Shown: positions 18,034 through 28,426, counted from the first letter of the stretch. The stretch: 42,006 bases of DNA from Rhodocyclales bacterium (GCA_026399475.1 JAPLQY010000062.1:1-42006), one strand, 5' to 3'. A program made the numbers and translations. Notes: generated by a model from the sequence alone, not told the origin.

Positions 18034-19944
18034 GTGCGCCATGATGCTACTTTTCCGCAGGCTGTGAAGCAGTCCCTGATTCCTTTGGCATCCGGCGCCC
18101 TTCTGGGGTTTTTCAGGGGAGCCCTGGAAAGCACGCTGGTCGAACGTGGCGCGGCGCAAGGTCGGGAACTGCTTGGGCGCCCTGAGGATTTCTGGACCAG
18201 CGTTGTCCCGCTCGAATTGCAGCGCATGGCCACAGGCGGCAATTGCAGCGCACAGGCAGAACTCGCCTGGCGCCATGCGACAGGGGATCGCGCGCCGAAA
18301 AATCCGGCCGTTGCGGTGCGCTGGGCCGTACTGAGCGCAGAGTCGGAATGCCCGGCGGGGGAAGCGGTACTGGGCTGGCTGCTCTATCACGGCTGTGGCC
18401 TGCCCCGGGATTACGACGAGGCGGCGCGCCTGTTCACTCGTGCCGCCGCGCAGGATGTGCTTCTGGCGCACTATTGGCTGGGGCGCATGTCTTATTTCGG
18501 TATCGGCGTTACGCGCGATTTTGCGCAAGCCGCTCACTGGCTGCAGCGCGCAGCGACGCAAGGGCATGCTGCGGCGCGCGATTTGCTGGCGCGTTGTCAA
18601 TTCTTCGGTCGCGGTGTGAAGGAAGATCGTGACGCGGCTTTGCGCTTGTGGGCCGAAGCTGCGGCTGACGGCGTTGCCAATGCAAGTTTTTGTCTGGGCA
18701 TGTGCCTTTACGTCGGTGCAGGTGCCGCCCGCGATCCTGCCGCAGCGGTTGTGCATTTTCGTGCAGCCGCACGCAAGGGCGTGACCGGTGCGATGTTCCT
18801 CCTGGGCCAATGCGCAAGCTTTGGTCTTGGCATGGCGCGCGATCCGGAATCAGGCCTGGCCTGGTATCGACGGGCGGCGGCGAGAGGCAGCCGCGACGCG
18901 GAATTCGAACTGGGCGAGTGCTTTGCGTATGGAGTCGATGCCAGGGGGCGCGACCTTGCCGAGGCCATGCGCTGGTGGCAGGCGGCGGCACGGAAAGGGC
19001 ATGTGCGGGCGCATCTGAAGATTGCTCACGCGTATCGGTGGGGCGATGGCATTGCCGAGGACAAGGTGGCTGCCGTGAAATGGTATCGCTGCGCAGCAGA
19101 GCTGGGGGATGTCTCGGCGTGGGTCTGGTTGGGCGAATGCCATGAGCGGGGTGAAGGCTGTGCAGATGATCCGGTGGCCGCGCGCACGCTGTATTCCCGG
19201 GCGGCTGAAGCCGGTGACGCGCACGGTCAGGCGGAATATGGCCGCTGCCTGCTTCTGGGTATCGGCGGCGAGATGGCTATGGAACGTGGCGAAGCATTGC
19301 TGCTGGCGGCGATGCAGGCGGGCTGGCCGCAAGCGAAAGGCGAGCTCGAGCGCTACTGGTTTGCGCGCGGCCAGTCGCTGCTGCATGCGGCTGCGACAGC
19401 CGACGATGCCGCGCTGATCGAGGCAGTCAGCTGCTTTCGGCGAGCGGCTGAGAGTGGGCACCGTCGCGCCGCTTTCATGCTCGCGGAATGCCTGCGGCAC
19501 GGCACGGGAACTGCGATCGACGTGCGCCAGGCGCTTGCCTGGTACCGCAAGGCGGCCGCGCTGTTCGATGTCAAGGTCATCCTTGGCGACCTGTTTTATT
19601 TTGGTCAGGGCATCGAGCGCGATCTGCGGGAGGCATTTCATTGGTATGAGCAGGCGGCGTTGCAGCATGGGGATGCTTACGCAATGTATAGCTGTGGCTA
19701 CTGCTTGCTGCATGGCGAAGGTGTCCAGCGCGATGCGCACGGCGCGGCGCATTGGTTGCGGCAGGCCGCACTGCAAGGCGAGATCGGTGCGTGTCATGAA
19801 CTGGGGATGGCTTATTACCGTGGCGATGGCGTCAGGCACAGCATGCGCCTGAGCCTCAAATGGCTGCGGGCTGCGGCTCGGCTGGGTCACGTTGGCGCCC
19901 GTGCCTTTCTGGAACGGCTGGAATGCGGCGAGCCGCTGGATTGA
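18034..19944 (+). CDS. Sel1-like repeat protein (about 14 repeats)
   Basis: The 636-residue product is built almost entirely of Sel1-like repeats of about 36 residues, for example AHYWLGRMSYFGIGVTRD, FCLGMCLYVGAGAARDP and AYAMYSCGYCLLHGEGVQRD, about 14 in all from residue 85 to the end. Such alpha/alpha solenoids are protein-interaction scaffolds; known members include Legionella LpnE and the flagellar motor protein MotX, but no orthology is claimed. No signal peptide is evident, so it is probably cytoplasmic. The start is GTG 18034; no internal ATG lies near the N-terminus. It converges on the J-domain gene, with 20 bases between stops. Confidence 0.88.
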   Translation: MRHDATFPQAVKQSLIPLASGALLGFFRGALESTLVERGAAQGRELLGRPEDFWTSVVPLELQRMATGGNCSAQAELAWRHATGDRAPKNPAVAVRWAVLSAESECPAGEAVLGWLLYHGCGLPRDYDEAARLFTRAAAQDVLLAHYWLGRMSYFGIGVTRDFAQAAHWLQRAATQGHAAARDLLARCQFFGRGVKEDRDAALRLWAEAAADGVANASFCLGMCLYVGAGAARDPAAAVVHFRAAARKGVTGAMFLLGQCASFGLGMARDPESGLAWYRRAAARGSRDAEFELGECFAYGVDARGRDLAEAMRWWQAAARKGHVRAHLKIAHAYRWGDGIAEDKVAAVKWYRCAAELGDVSAWVWLGECHERGEGCADDPVAARTLYSRAAEAGDAHGQAEYGRCLLLGIGGEMAMERGEALLLAAMQAGWPQAKGELERYWFARGQSLLHAAATADDAALIEAVSCFRRAAESGHRRAAFMLAECLRHGTGTAIDVRQALAWYRKAAALFDVKVILGDLFYFGQGIERDLREAFHWYEQAALQHGDAYAMYSCGYCLLHGEGVQRDAHGAAHWLRQAALQGEIGACHELGMAYYRGDGVRHSMRLSLKWLRAAARLGHVGARAFLERLECGEPLD

Positions 19945-19964
19945 AGCCGGCCCCCGTCGGAGCG

Positions 19965-21401
19965 CTACGGGTAAGGCATTGATCCTGCCCAAGCCGCATC
20001 GGTGCGATAGTCTCGCTGCAATTGTGCGATGGATGCATCGATCTGGCCGCCCATTTCGCCGAGCAGGTCGCGCCCCTGTCGTCGGGCCTGTCGCGTGGCG
20101 ATGAAAAGTTCATATAGATGCGAGCCGAATAGCCGGTGCAGTTCGCTTTCGATCTCGGACAGACGGGCGCGCAGGCGCTCAACCTGACGCAACAGCGTCG
20201 GTCCCGGCGCCGGTGCGGTAAAGGTGGAGGGAGAAGCAGCGGTGCCCGGCATCCCGCCGCGTCCCTCGTCCCACAGCGCGGCGACTTCGCGCAAGGCGCG
20301 TTCGTCGCCATGCCGATAGGCCCGGTTGGCCTCGCTCATCAACTGCGTACGCCAGGCGCGATCGGCTTCATCAATGGCGCGGTCGGGATGAATCTGCTGG
20401 GCAATCTGGCGAAACAGGCGCTTGATGTCCTGGGTCGGGCGGAAAACGGGCGCTTCCTCTGTCGCGGCTTCGGTGAAGCGTTGCGATTCGTGCGCCGATT
20501 GCTCCGCCTGCTGCTGCTTTCTCTTGGCTGTAGTCCAGGCTTGCCGGTTGTCAGGTGCGCGCTCTGCCTCCTCGCGGGCCCGTTGCGCCTGCAGCGCGTC
20601 GAGTTCAGCCATGCGTCGGCCGACCCGCTCGTAGTAATGACGCATGAATTCTGCTACTTCTGCCTGGACGGTGATCAGCTCCAGTTCCAGATCGGCGATA
20701 TCGCGGGTGAGCTGGGCCCATTCCAGGACAAGCCGGGCGTCTTCGTCAGCTAGGGCGAGGCTGCGGTGACGGGGCGCGGCGGCGCGCGGGCCAATTCGCA
20801 GCACGTGGCCGGCTGGCGCAATCAGTTCGGGCGGAGCATTGCAGCGGTAGAGCAGGGTGATGTCGGACGCCTGGTGTTGCAGCCTGCGGTAAGCCGCGAG
20901 CGGCAGGATCCGTACGGGGAACAATTCAGCCACGGCTACCGGGCCGTCGCTGCGATCATTCTTCGCCGCCCAGGTTTGCACCTCCTGCCACAGGCTTGCG
21001 TTGGCGGCGATGCGTTCGCGCTGGCGCTCCCACACCGCAGACTGTCCTTCCTCGCCATCGCACCACAGCCGGCTATTCAGCAGCGAAAGAGTGGCTCGCA
21101 GCGCAATCCGGGCAGCGAAATCAGCCGCAGGCAAGACCAGGCAAAGTGGACGAATTGCGAGGTCCAGCGAATTCGAAAGTTCCGGCAGGAGGTCGTCGTC
21201 CGGCACCAGAATCAGCAGCGTGCGTGCCTCCGTCAGTGCAATGGCGGCAAAGGCGGCGAGCGCTGCCAGTGGCCGCACCGGCAGCGTTTCCTCGCGCGGC
21301 ATGTTGCCCGGCGACGAACTTGACAGGCGCGCGAACCATGCTCCGGCAATGCGCATTGCATCTTCGCCGGCTGCAGCAGAAGTAATCGAAGAAACAGACA
21401 T
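19965..21401 (-). CDS. J-domain protein of unknown role, distal to the chemotaxis operon
   Basis: The 478-residue product is not a member of a named family that I recognise. Its C-terminal half has a J-domain (about 330-385) with DIKRLFRQIAQQIHPD; the HPD tripeptide required to stimulate DnaK ATPase is intact. A long charged coiled coil lies upstream (about 225-320) and a second helical segment follows (about 405-450). The N-terminal 200 residues look globular. It begins 81 bases after cheA stops on the same strand, so it may be the last gene of the che operon. It could recruit DnaK to receptor arrays or flagellar parts (inference). The start at 21401 lacks a good ribosome binding site; ATG 21356 is an alternative. 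Confidence 0.8.
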   Translation of the reverse strand: MSVSSITSAAAGEDAMRIAGAWFARLSSSSPGNMPREETLPVRPLAALAAFAAIALTEARTLLILVPDDDLLPELSNSLDLAIRPLCLVLPAADFAARIALRATLSLLNSRLWCDGEEGQSAVWERQRERIAANASLWQEVQTWAAKNDRSDGPVAVAELFPVRILPLAAYRRLQHQASDITLLYRCNAPPELIAPAGHVLRIGPRAAAPRHRSLALADEDARLVLEWAQLTRDIADLELELITVQAEVAEFMRHYYERVGRRMAELDALQAQRAREEAERAPDNRQAWTTAKRKQQQAEQSAHESQRFTEAATEEAPVFRPTQDIKRLFRQIAQQIHPDRAIDEADRAWRTQLMSEANRAYRHGDERALREVAALWDEGRGGMPGTAASPSTFTAPAPGPTLLRQVERLRARLSEIESELHRLFGSHLYELFIATRQARRQGRDLLGEMGGQIDASIAQLQRDYRTDAAWAGSMPYP

Positions 21402-21482
21402 CGCGGGCAGATTTCAGGAAATGCGCGGCGACGGCGAGCGTCGGATGAAAGGCGGGTTTCCGCGCCGTTTCAAGCTGAAAGT

Positions 21483-23360
21483 TCAGGCCGCCTGATCTTC
21501 GGCCGGCATGAACACCGATCGCGGTACGCCGCGCGCTTCGCCGATCATGACGAGTAATTCCTTCATGTCCAGAATGAGAACGATCTTGCCATTCGACAGG
21601 TTGGTCACGCCGGCGACCCCTTTGGGGCGGAAGTCGTCAAGCGACTTGATCACCGCATCTTCACGTCCCATGAAACCGTCGATCGCAAGAATGAAGGAGT
21701 GTGCCGCCGTCTGCATCAGCACCCCATATCCAGGCGGATGTTCGGAGGGCCAGCCCAGCAGATAACTGAGCGGATACATCGGCATCACTTCGCCACGCAC
21801 CACCATGGTGGCGCAACCGCCGACTTCCTGAATCGCTTCCGGCTGAATGGGCATGATTTCCCGGACCATCGACAGCGGCACGGCGAAGGGTTGCCGCGCC
21901 AGTTCCACCACCAATACCGGAAGTATCGCCAGTGTCAGCGGCAGGGAAAGGACGAAGGTCGAGCCCTTGCCTTGTATCGATTTGATGTCGATGCTGCCAT
22001 TGAGCTTCTGAATGTTGGTCTTGACCACGTCCATGCCCACGCCGCGGCCGGAAACATCGGAGGCCACATCCTTGGTCGAAAAGCCGGGCAACAGGATGAG
22101 ATTGAAGCTCTGCGACTCATCCATCGTATTGGCCTCTTCGTCCGTGATCAGGCCCTTTTCAATCGCCTTGGCACGCAGGTGCTCGGCATTCATGCCGCGC
22201 CCGTCGTCGGCGATAAGAATGACGATGTGATCTCCTTCCTGTCGTGCCTCGAGGCGAACCTGGGACTTCTCCGGTTTGCCTGACGCCCGCCGCTCTTCTG
22301 TCGACTCGACACCGTGGTCGACGGCGTTGCGGATCAGGTGGATGATCGGATCTGACAAATCCTCGATCATCGTCTTGTCGATCTCCGTTTCTTCACCTAC
22401 CAGCGCCAGTTCCACATCCTTGCCCAGACTGCGGGCGAGATCACGAGCGATGCGCGGATACTTCTGGAACAGGCGGCCAACCGGCTGCATGCGGGTTTTC
22501 ATTACGGCGTTCTGCATGTCCGAAACCAGCAGGTCGAGCTGACTCACGGCCTGGTCGAGCGCGTGCAGCGTCTCGGTATCGGAACGGCCATTCATGATGT
22601 CGGAGCGCAATGCATTCAGGCGGTTCTTGGTCAGACCGATTTCTCCCGACAGATTTAGCACCTGGTCCAGTCGCGCGGTGTCGACCCGGATGGAACTGTC
22701 ACGGGTCTTTTCGGTATCGCGCCTGCCCGCGGGAACGGCGGCCCCCGGTTTGTCCGCGGCGCGGCGGCCGATGGCGGCATGAATGATCTGTTCGGGTGTC
22801 TCTCCTTTGACGCTGTGAGTGAAGCCGGGCTCGGCAGGTATGCCGGCAGCCGCAACACCGGCCGCAGCCGCGGCCAGGCCCCTGGTGCCGGCAACGGCAT
22901 CGAACAGGACATTCCAGTTTGGTTCGTCGCCATTAGCGCCAGCCACCTGTGGCGTTGCTACTGCCAGTTTTCCTGTCAGCGCTGCTTTCAGCCTTGCAAG
23001 CAAGGCCGGATCGGCGGGATCGGGTTGCAAGCCGCGCGCCAGCGTATCGAACATGGTGCGCACGGCTCCCGTGGCGGCGAGGATCACATCCATGATTTCG
23101 CCGTCGACGCTGAGCTCGTTGTTTCTCAGGCGATCAAATAGATTCTCGGTCAGATGGCATAGTGTTACCAGTTCCGTGGCATTGAGAAAACCCGCACCGC
23201 CCTTGATGGTATGAAAGCCGCGAAAAATCTCATTGAGCAGTTTGTGATCGCTCGGGCTCTGCTCAAGATCGACCAGTTTGTTATCGACCCCCGACAGCAG
23301 ATCACCGGCCTCAACCAGGAAATCCTGCAGCAGATCTTCCATTCCATGAAAATTGCTCAT
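21483..23360 (-). CDS. cheA: Chemotaxis histidine kinase CheA
   Basis: CheA phosphorylates CheY and CheB in response to receptor state. The 625-residue protein has a P1 Hpt domain with H50 (FHTIKGGAGF), a low-complexity Ala/Gly-rich region in place of a clear P2 domain (about 130-215), dimerisation domain P3 (LDQVLNLSGEIGLTKNRL), kinase P4 (IRNAVDHGVE, ADDGRGM, GRGVGMDVVKTN) and the CheW-like P5. Start ATG 23360 has GGAG 6 bases upstream. It follows cheZ by 32 bases. The missing recognisable P2 may mean weaker docking of CheY. Confidence 0.97.
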   Translation of the reverse strand: MSNFHGMEDLLQDFLVEAGDLLSGVDNKLVDLEQSPSDHKLLNEIFRGFHTIKGGAGFLNATELVTLCHLTENLFDRLRNNELSVDGEIMDVILAATGAVRTMFDTLARGLQPDPADPALLARLKAALTGKLAVATPQVAGANGDEPNWNVLFDAVAGTRGLAAAAAGVAAAGIPAEPGFTHSVKGETPEQIIHAAIGRRAADKPGAAVPAGRRDTEKTRDSSIRVDTARLDQVLNLSGEIGLTKNRLNALRSDIMNGRSDTETLHALDQAVSQLDLLVSDMQNAVMKTRMQPVGRLFQKYPRIARDLARSLGKDVELALVGEETEIDKTMIEDLSDPIIHLIRNAVDHGVESTEERRASGKPEKSQVRLEARQEGDHIVILIADDGRGMNAEHLRAKAIEKGLITDEEANTMDESQSFNLILLPGFSTKDVASDVSGRGVGMDVVKTNIQKLNGSIDIKSIQGKGSTFVLSLPLTLAILPVLVVELARQPFAVPLSMVREIMPIQPEAIQEVGGCATMVVRGEVMPMYPLSYLLGWPSEHPPGYGVLMQTAAHSFILAIDGFMGREDAVIKSLDDFRPKGVAGVTNLSNGKIVLILDMKELLVMIGEARGVPRSVFMPAEDQAA

Positions 23361-23392
23361 TTTCAACTCCTCGACAAGCGCAAGACCCTGGC

Positions 23393-24235
23393 TTAGAAAC
23401 CCAGGCTTTCCAGTAGTTCATCCACCTGCGACTGATTGCTGACAACATCGATGCGCCCCTCGCTGCTGACGACCGGACCGTTGAGCAGGCCCTCGGGCGC
23501 CTCCGCCTTGCGCTGCTCGGGCATCGCCTCGAGCAGCAGGCCCAGCAATTGGGTCTCGAGGCCCTGCACCAGTTCCACCACCTTCTTGATGACCTGGCCG
23601 GTCAGGTCCTGAAAATCCTGCGCCAACATGATTTCCAGCAATTGATCGTTGGTCAGCTTGAGCCTGGCGGGTGCCTGCGCAAAGTAGCCGCGGGTATCGG
23701 CAGCCAGAGCCTTGAACTCATCCACCGACAACTGATTCGCGAACATTTTTTCCCAGCGCTGCGAAAGTGCCTGCGAATGCGCAATCAGTTCATCCTGCAC
23801 CGGCTTGGCAATATCGGTCGCATTCAGGACGCGGGACGCCGCCTGCTCGGTCATCTGCGCGATGTACGCCAGGCGCTGGCGGGCATCCGGTATCTGGCGC
23901 GCCGAATCCTCCAGCAGCTTATCCACTCCCAGTCCGCGCAAGCTGTCGTGCAGCTGCCGCGCGAGAAGTCCCAGGCTGTTGAACACCGCTTCCTGTGGAT
24001 CGGCCCTGGTCGCCGGGGAAATCGAACCCGGCGAAGTTGCGGCAGGCTGCCGCTGTTCCTGCATGACGCTGTCGAACAAGGCCTGCAACTCATCCGAATC
24101 GCCGTTCGAACCGGCCCGTTCGGGCTCGGGCAAGGGGTTTGGGCTTGCCGGTGGCGCGGCTGCCGCGATGCTGTCGAACAAGGCCTGCAGATCGGCAGAG
24201 TCGCTGCCGTCATCGTGTGTGATTGGATTTTTCAT
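23393..24235 (-). CDS. cheZ: CheY-P phosphatase CheZ with N-terminal motif repeats
   Basis: CheZ removes phosphate from CheY. The product is 280 residues against 214 in E. coli. The catalytic helix AQDFQDLTGQVIKK is the same as in E. coli CheZ, including the key Asp and Gln (D143/Q147 there). The C-terminal CheY-binding tail is QVDELLESLGF. The extra length is an N-terminal region with two copies of (D/E)LQALFDS (near residues 12-20 and 47-55). These resemble short CheY-docking peptides such as the FliM N-terminus. ATG 24235 is chosen; an open in-frame start at 24280 would overlap the cheY end. Confidence 0.93.
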   Translation of the reverse strand: MKNPITHDDGSDSADLQALFDSIAAAAPPASPNPLPEPERAGSNGDSDELQALFDSVMQEQRQPAATSPGSISPATRADPQEAVFNSLGLLARQLHDSLRGLGVDKLLEDSARQIPDARQRLAYIAQMTEQAASRVLNATDIAKPVQDELIAHSQALSQRWEKMFANQLSVDEFKALAADTRGYFAQAPARLKLTNDQLLEIMLAQDFQDLTGQVIKKVVELVQGLETQLLGLLLEAMPEQRKAEAPEGLLNGPVVSSEGRIDVVSNQSQVDELLESLGF

Positions 24236-24267
24236 CGTGCCGATTCCCGATTGATTGGTGGATGCCT

Positions 24268-24669
24268 TCAGGCACTCCATCCCAGCTTTTCAAATATCTT
24301 TCCCAGCTTCTCACCCAGAGTCGCTGCCGTGAATGGTTTGACGATATAGCCGGAGGCGCCCGATTGTGCTGCGAGGATGATGTTTTCCCGCTTCGCTTCG
24401 GCGGTGATCATGAGCACCGGCAAATGCTTCAATGCCGGATCCGCACGCACCGTCTGCAGCAGCGTCAGCCCGTCCATGTTGGGCATGTTCCAGTCCGTAA
24501 CGACAAAATCAAATCCGCCGCCCTTGAGCTTCTGCAAGGCGACAGCGCCATCTTCAGCCTCGTCCGCGTTGGTGTATCCCAACTCCTTGAGCAGATTGCG
24601 CACAATTCGGCGCATGGTCGAAAAATCGTCCACCACCAGAAACTTCAGTTTTGCCGGATCAATTGCCAT
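24268..24669 (-). CDS. cheY: Chemotaxis response regulator CheY
   Basis: This single receiver domain of 133 residues binds the flagellar switch (FliM/FliN) when phosphorylated. It carries the acidic pair D14-D15, phospho-acceptor D59 in [12 protein letters not shown], the signalling Thr in LMITAEAK and the conserved Lys in [15 protein letters not shown] is typical of true CheY proteins. ATG 24669 has GGAGGAATAC just upstream. It sits between the double CheV and CheZ, so kinase, regulator and phosphatase are all in one operon. Confidence 0.97.
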   Translation of the reverse strand: MAIDPAKLKFLVVDDFSTMRRIVRNLLKELGYTNADEAEDGAVALQKLKGGGFDFVVTDWNMPNMDGLTLLQTVRADPALKHLPVLMITAEAKRENIILAAQSGASGYIVKPFTAATLGEKLGKIFEKLGWSA

Positions 24670-24683
24670 GAAAGTATTCCTCC

Positions 24684-26630
24684 TCAGATCGTTGCGTGCT
24701 TCTGCAACTGCGAACGCAATGTTTGCGCCAGTGCATCGGCGTCGAATTTCGCTACATAGGCATCCACGCCGACGCTCTTGCCCATGGCATGATTGGCTTC
24801 GGAGGACAGCGAGGAGTGCATCACTACCGGAATGCCGTCAAAGCGCTTGTCGGATTTGATGTTCTTGGTCAGCACGTAGCCATCCATTTCCGGCATTTCG
24901 GCATCCACCAGTATCAGGTCGAGTTCGTCATGCACGCTATGGCCCGCCTGCTGTGCATGCGCCGCCATTCCCGAGAGCCGCGTCCAGGCCTCCATTCCGT
25001 TCTGCGCATGCTTGTGCCTGACAGCGAGTTTATCCAGAACCTCGGCGATTTTCTTGCGCGCCACCATCGAGTCATCGACAAAAAAGATATTCAGCTCGTC
25101 GCCATCGGACATCGGATCGATATGACCGATCACCGCATCGCCAAACGTATTGGCCATGATCTGTTCAACATCGAGAATCGACACCAGGCGGCCATCGGGC
25201 AGTTCGGTAATGGCGATGATATAGGCATGCGCGGCGCTGGTGACCGACTCGGGTGCCCGTACTTTTTCCCAGTCGACGCGAATGATGCGATCAACATCGT
25301 GCACCAGAAAACCGAGGTTGCGCTTGCTGTACTCGGTGACCATCATCGACGCCCCCAGACCGCCAGGCGCATCCTCCAGCTTCATGACGGTAGCCAGCGA
25401 CAATACCGGAATGACATTGCCGCGCAGACTGATGAGGCCTTCTACGCCGTGCGGCATATTGGGCGTTTTGGTGATTTCGGGCGTGTCGCTGACTTCGCGC
25501 ACCTTGAACACGTTGATGCCGAATACTTCCCGGGTACCCAGCGAAAACAGCAGGATCTCCATCCGGTTTGAGCCGGCAAGCCGGGTGCGCGCGTCGACGC
25601 CATCAAGCAGCGTACTCGACCTCGCTACGGAGGGAATCCGGACAACGTTGGTTGTCGCAGGTCCTTCTAAGGGTTCTCCGGCAGTTTTGCCCAGCAACAG
25701 CCGGGTCAGGGTTTCCGAGAGGCGGTGCGGCTCGAATTTCGGGATGTATTCGTCAACCCCGACCGAATGACCCAGTTGCTGGTTGGACATCGAGGAAAGG
25801 GACGAGTGCATCAGTACCGGAATGCCGTTGAAGCGCGAATCCGCCTTGATGCTGCGCGTCAAAAGGTAACCGTCCATTTCCGGCATTTCGACATCGGTCA
25901 GTATCACCTGCAGATAATCTCTGACCGGTCGTTGCGCGCTTTCCGCATGATCCGCGATGCGCCGCAATTCATCCCATGCTGCGCGGCCGTTTATCGTGCT
26001 GATGGAACGCACACCCATCGCATCCAGCGTGCGCTTGATCTGCCCGCGTGCCACCGAGGAGTCGTCGGCATACAGGACCGTGAGATCCTCGCGGCCGAGA
26101 TGTGAAATGTTTTCGAACACCATGTGGTCATCCGGATTGGCCGTTTCGGCCAGAATCCGCTCGACATCGAGCAGCATGACCAGGCGGCCATCCGCCAGTT
26201 CGGTGACTGCCGTTACCAGTCCGCCGAGGTTGGCCGTCAGCATGTCGGGCGGCACGCGCATTTGCGACCAGTCGAGGCGCAGGATCGTATCCACCGACTC
26301 CACCAGGAAACCCTGGGTATGGCCGTTGTATTCGGTGACGATCATGATCTCGCGCGGCGTGTCAGGTGGAAGGCCGATGTAGTCGCTCAAATCGACCACC
26401 GGCACCAGCGCGCCGCGCAGACTGACCATGCCCTTGACGGCGCCTGCCATTTCGGGCGCAGCCGTAATCGATGGCGAGCGCATGACCTCGCGCACCTTGA
26501 ATACGTTTATGCCGAAGGTTTCGCGCCGCCCCGTGCGCGCGTCCAGCCCCAGCGAAAACAGGAGTATCTCCAGTTTGTTGGTCCCCGCCAGGCGGGTGCG
26601 GGCATCGATGTTTCTCAGAAGTTCAGACAT
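24684..26630 (-). CDS. cheV: Tandem CheV: CheW-REC-CheW-REC coupling protein
   Basis: Normal CheV is about 310 residues: one CheW-like coupling domain plus one receiver. This 648-residue chain holds two complete CheV units. Unit 1 (about 1-310) runs from [20 protein letters not shown] to a receiver with [12 protein letters not shown]. Unit 2 (about 345-648) runs from [20 protein letters not shown] to a receiver with [13 protein letters not shown]. Both receivers keep the acidic pair (ADD, VDD), phospho-Asp and Lys (YIPKF, YVAKF). It should bridge receptors and CheA and may tune gain by phosphorylation. Start ATG 26630 has AAAGG upstream. No separate cheW is in the window, so this may be the operon's only coupler. 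Confidence 0.93.
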   Translation of the reverse strand: MSELLRNIDARTRLAGTNKLEILLFSLGLDARTGRRETFGINVFKVREVMRSPSITAAPEMAGAVKGMVSLRGALVPVVDLSDYIGLPPDTPREIMIVTEYNGHTQGFLVESVDTILRLDWSQMRVPPDMLTANLGGLVTAVTELADGRLVMLLDVERILAETANPDDHMVFENISHLGREDLTVLYADDSSVARGQIKRTLDAMGVRSISTINGRAAWDELRRIADHAESAQRPVRDYLQVILTDVEMPEMDGYLLTRSIKADSRFNGIPVLMHSSLSSMSNQQLGHSVGVDEYIPKFEPHRLSETLTRLLLGKTAGEPLEGPATTNVVRIPSVARSSTLLDGVDARTRLAGSNRMEILLFSLGTREVFGINVFKVREVSDTPEITKTPNMPHGVEGLISLRGNVIPVLSLATVMKLEDAPGGLGASMMVTEYSKRNLGFLVHDVDRIIRVDWEKVRAPESVTSAAHAYIIAITELPDGRLVSILDVEQIMANTFGDAVIGHIDPMSDGDELNIFFVDDSMVARKKIAEVLDKLAVRHKHAQNGMEAWTRLSGMAAHAQQAGHSVHDELDLILVDAEMPEMDGYVLTKNIKSDKRFDGIPVVMHSSLSSEANHAMGKSVGVDAYVAKFDADALAQTLRSQLQKHATI

Positions 26631-26725
26631 GGTCAAACCTTTCAGTGCGCATCAGCCGGGACTGGATATTGATCGTTTTCACTCTGTAGTTGGCGAATCG
26701 CCACGCAGCGGTCATTGACCGGGCC

Positions 26726-28426
26726 TCATTCCGTACGATAACCGATTCGCACGCCACCCCAATGGCGGCCCTTGACATACACCGGTGCCGAAATGTCGTG
26801 CATGATTTCGCCGGTATCCCGTCGGTATGTCTGCAGCAGAAAGGGAATCTCGTGGTCGCCACAGCGTTTGCCGACCGGATCGGCAAAGACGCGCTTGGTG
26901 CGGTTGCCCACAAAGTCCTTCTTCTCGTCGCCGGTGAGGGGCTGAGAGTAGCGGCTGTTGTGCGTCGGCACATAGCCTCGCCGGTCACAGGCGATTGCGT
27001 AGGCCGCCGCGGCGTTGCCATCCAGTACGGGTTCCTGGATTGGCGGCAACAATTTGTCGCAAAAGCCGTCGAATCTGGTGTGAAACTTCTGCGGCCTGGT
27101 GTTCGCAATCGGCACGTAGTTTTGGTCGAACAGGTCATCGAGCCTGATCTGGCCGCGATCGACGGCATCGGAAAAGGCATCGGACAGTGTCTTTGCCATG
27201 CTCTGGACAACGCTCGGCATGCGTTCGTGCACTTTCATGGCCTGTTCTCCGGCCGGCCCGAGCTTGAAGATGGTGCCGATTTCCTCGAGATTCATGGCCA
27301 GGTAGTCGAGTTGATTGGCCTCGGCCAGGGCGTTTTTCGAACACTCGCTATTGTGGTCGGCCAGCCCCATGATGCTGCTTACATGCTCCGCAACTGTTTT
27401 CGTTTTCTCGCTTTGCTCGTGCATGGTTTGGGCGATGCTGGTGACTTTGTCGAGCGTCTCCTGCGCGCCTTCCTTGATCTGCCCCAGTGCCTCGGCGGCC
27501 TGATTCGCCAGTTGGGCGCCGTTGGCGGCCTGCACGGACCCGGCCTTGATGGTGAGGATGGCGTGGCTTGTTTCGCTCTGGATTGCCGCAATCACCGAAC
27601 TGATCTCGGTCGTTGCGGCCGTCGTGCGTTCGGCAAGCTTGCGTACTTCGTCGGCCACCACCGCGAAGCCGCGCCCCTGCTCACCGGCCCGGGCTGCCTC
27701 AATCGCGGCGTTCAGGGCGAGCAGGTTGGTTTGGTCGGCAATGCCATGAATCACCTTGACGATGCCGGAAATCTGCGTCGAACGCTCGCCGAGTGCCGCC
27801 ACCACCTGCGCCGACTGCTCGACCGAGGTTGCAATACGTTCGATTTCGGCGGCAGCATCGAGGACGATGGCGGCGCCGCGCGACGAGTGCTCACGTGCTG
27901 CGAGGGCAATGCGTGCGGTTTCCTCGGCGCGCTCAGCGGCATCGTTCATGCCTCCCGCCATTTCGGCGCAGGCGATGGCAGCCGACTCGGCCGCGGCATT
28001 CTGCTGCTCCGAACTTGACCGCGTGTCGCGCGCCTCGACGATCAGCTGGTCAGCGGCCTGCGCCAACTGATTCGAATTGAACAGAATCCGCGTGATGATG
28101 CCCTGAAAAGTCGCCATCAATTCGTTGTAGGCTGCTGCGGCTGGCGCTACCGCGGACGTCGGAGGAACAATCACCCGGCGTGCCAGATCGCCGTCATTGC
28201 GGGTCATGTGCAGCACGTCGCGCATGTGATCCAGCGGTTCGGCCAGGCGGCGACGAAAATATAGCGATGGCACAACAGCCACAGTCAATCCCAGAGCAGC
28301 CAGGATCAGGGCGACATCCAGTCCGAGCCTGCCGCCAGCATAGCCGACCACGGATGCGCCGCCGCCGGCGATCAGCAGTCCTGCCGCAACATGGACCAGG
28401 GGAATACGAACTGTTGCACCGATCAT
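26726..28426 (-). CDS. Chemoreceptor with C-terminal cytoplasmic sensor domain
   Basis: This 566-residue chemoreceptor has two adjacent membrane helices near the N-terminus (about 11-58) with almost no periplasmic loop, then a HAMP-like segment ([20 protein letters not shown]) and the signalling hairpin ([37 protein letters not shown]). About 160 more residues follow (about 405-566), with [15 protein letters not shown], a conserved [11 protein letters not shown], and ending [21 protein letters not shown]. That end is a PAS/Cache-like sensor fold seen after the signalling domain in some receptors, so the stimulus is probably intracellular. ATG 28426 has GGAG 7 bases upstream. It is inside the che operon between the HDOD gene and double cheV. 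Confidence 0.92.
   Translation of the reverse strand: MIGATVRIPLVHVAAGLLIAGGGASVVGYAGGRLGLDVALILAALGLTVAVVPSLYFRRRLAEPLDHMRDVLHMTRNDGDLARRVIVPPTSAVAPAAAAYNELMATFQGIITRILFNSNQLAQAADQLIVEARDTRSSSEQQNAAAESAAIACAEMAGGMNDAAERAEETARIALAAREHSSRGAAIVLDAAAEIERIATSVEQSAQVVAALGERSTQISGIVKVIHGIADQTNLLALNAAIEAARAGEQGRGFAVVADEVRKLAERTTAATTEISSVIAAIQSETSHAILTIKAGSVQAANGAQLANQAAEALGQIKEGAQETLDKVTSIAQTMHEQSEKTKTVAEHVSSIMGLADHNSECSKNALAEANQLDYLAMNLEEIGTIFKLGPAGEQAMKVHERMPSVVQSMAKTLSDAFSDAVDRGQIRLDDLFDQNYVPIANTRPQKFHTRFDGFCDKLLPPIQEPVLDGNAAAAYAIACDRRGYVPTHNSRYSQPLTGDEKKDFVGNRTKRVFADPVGKRCGDHEIPFLLQTYRRDTGEIMHDISAPVYVKGRHWGGVRIGYRTE

Noticed and set aside
21402..21482. Terminator between cheA and the J-domain gene
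   Set aside because: Only a weak 4-bp G/C stem without a clear T-run; read-through seems likely.
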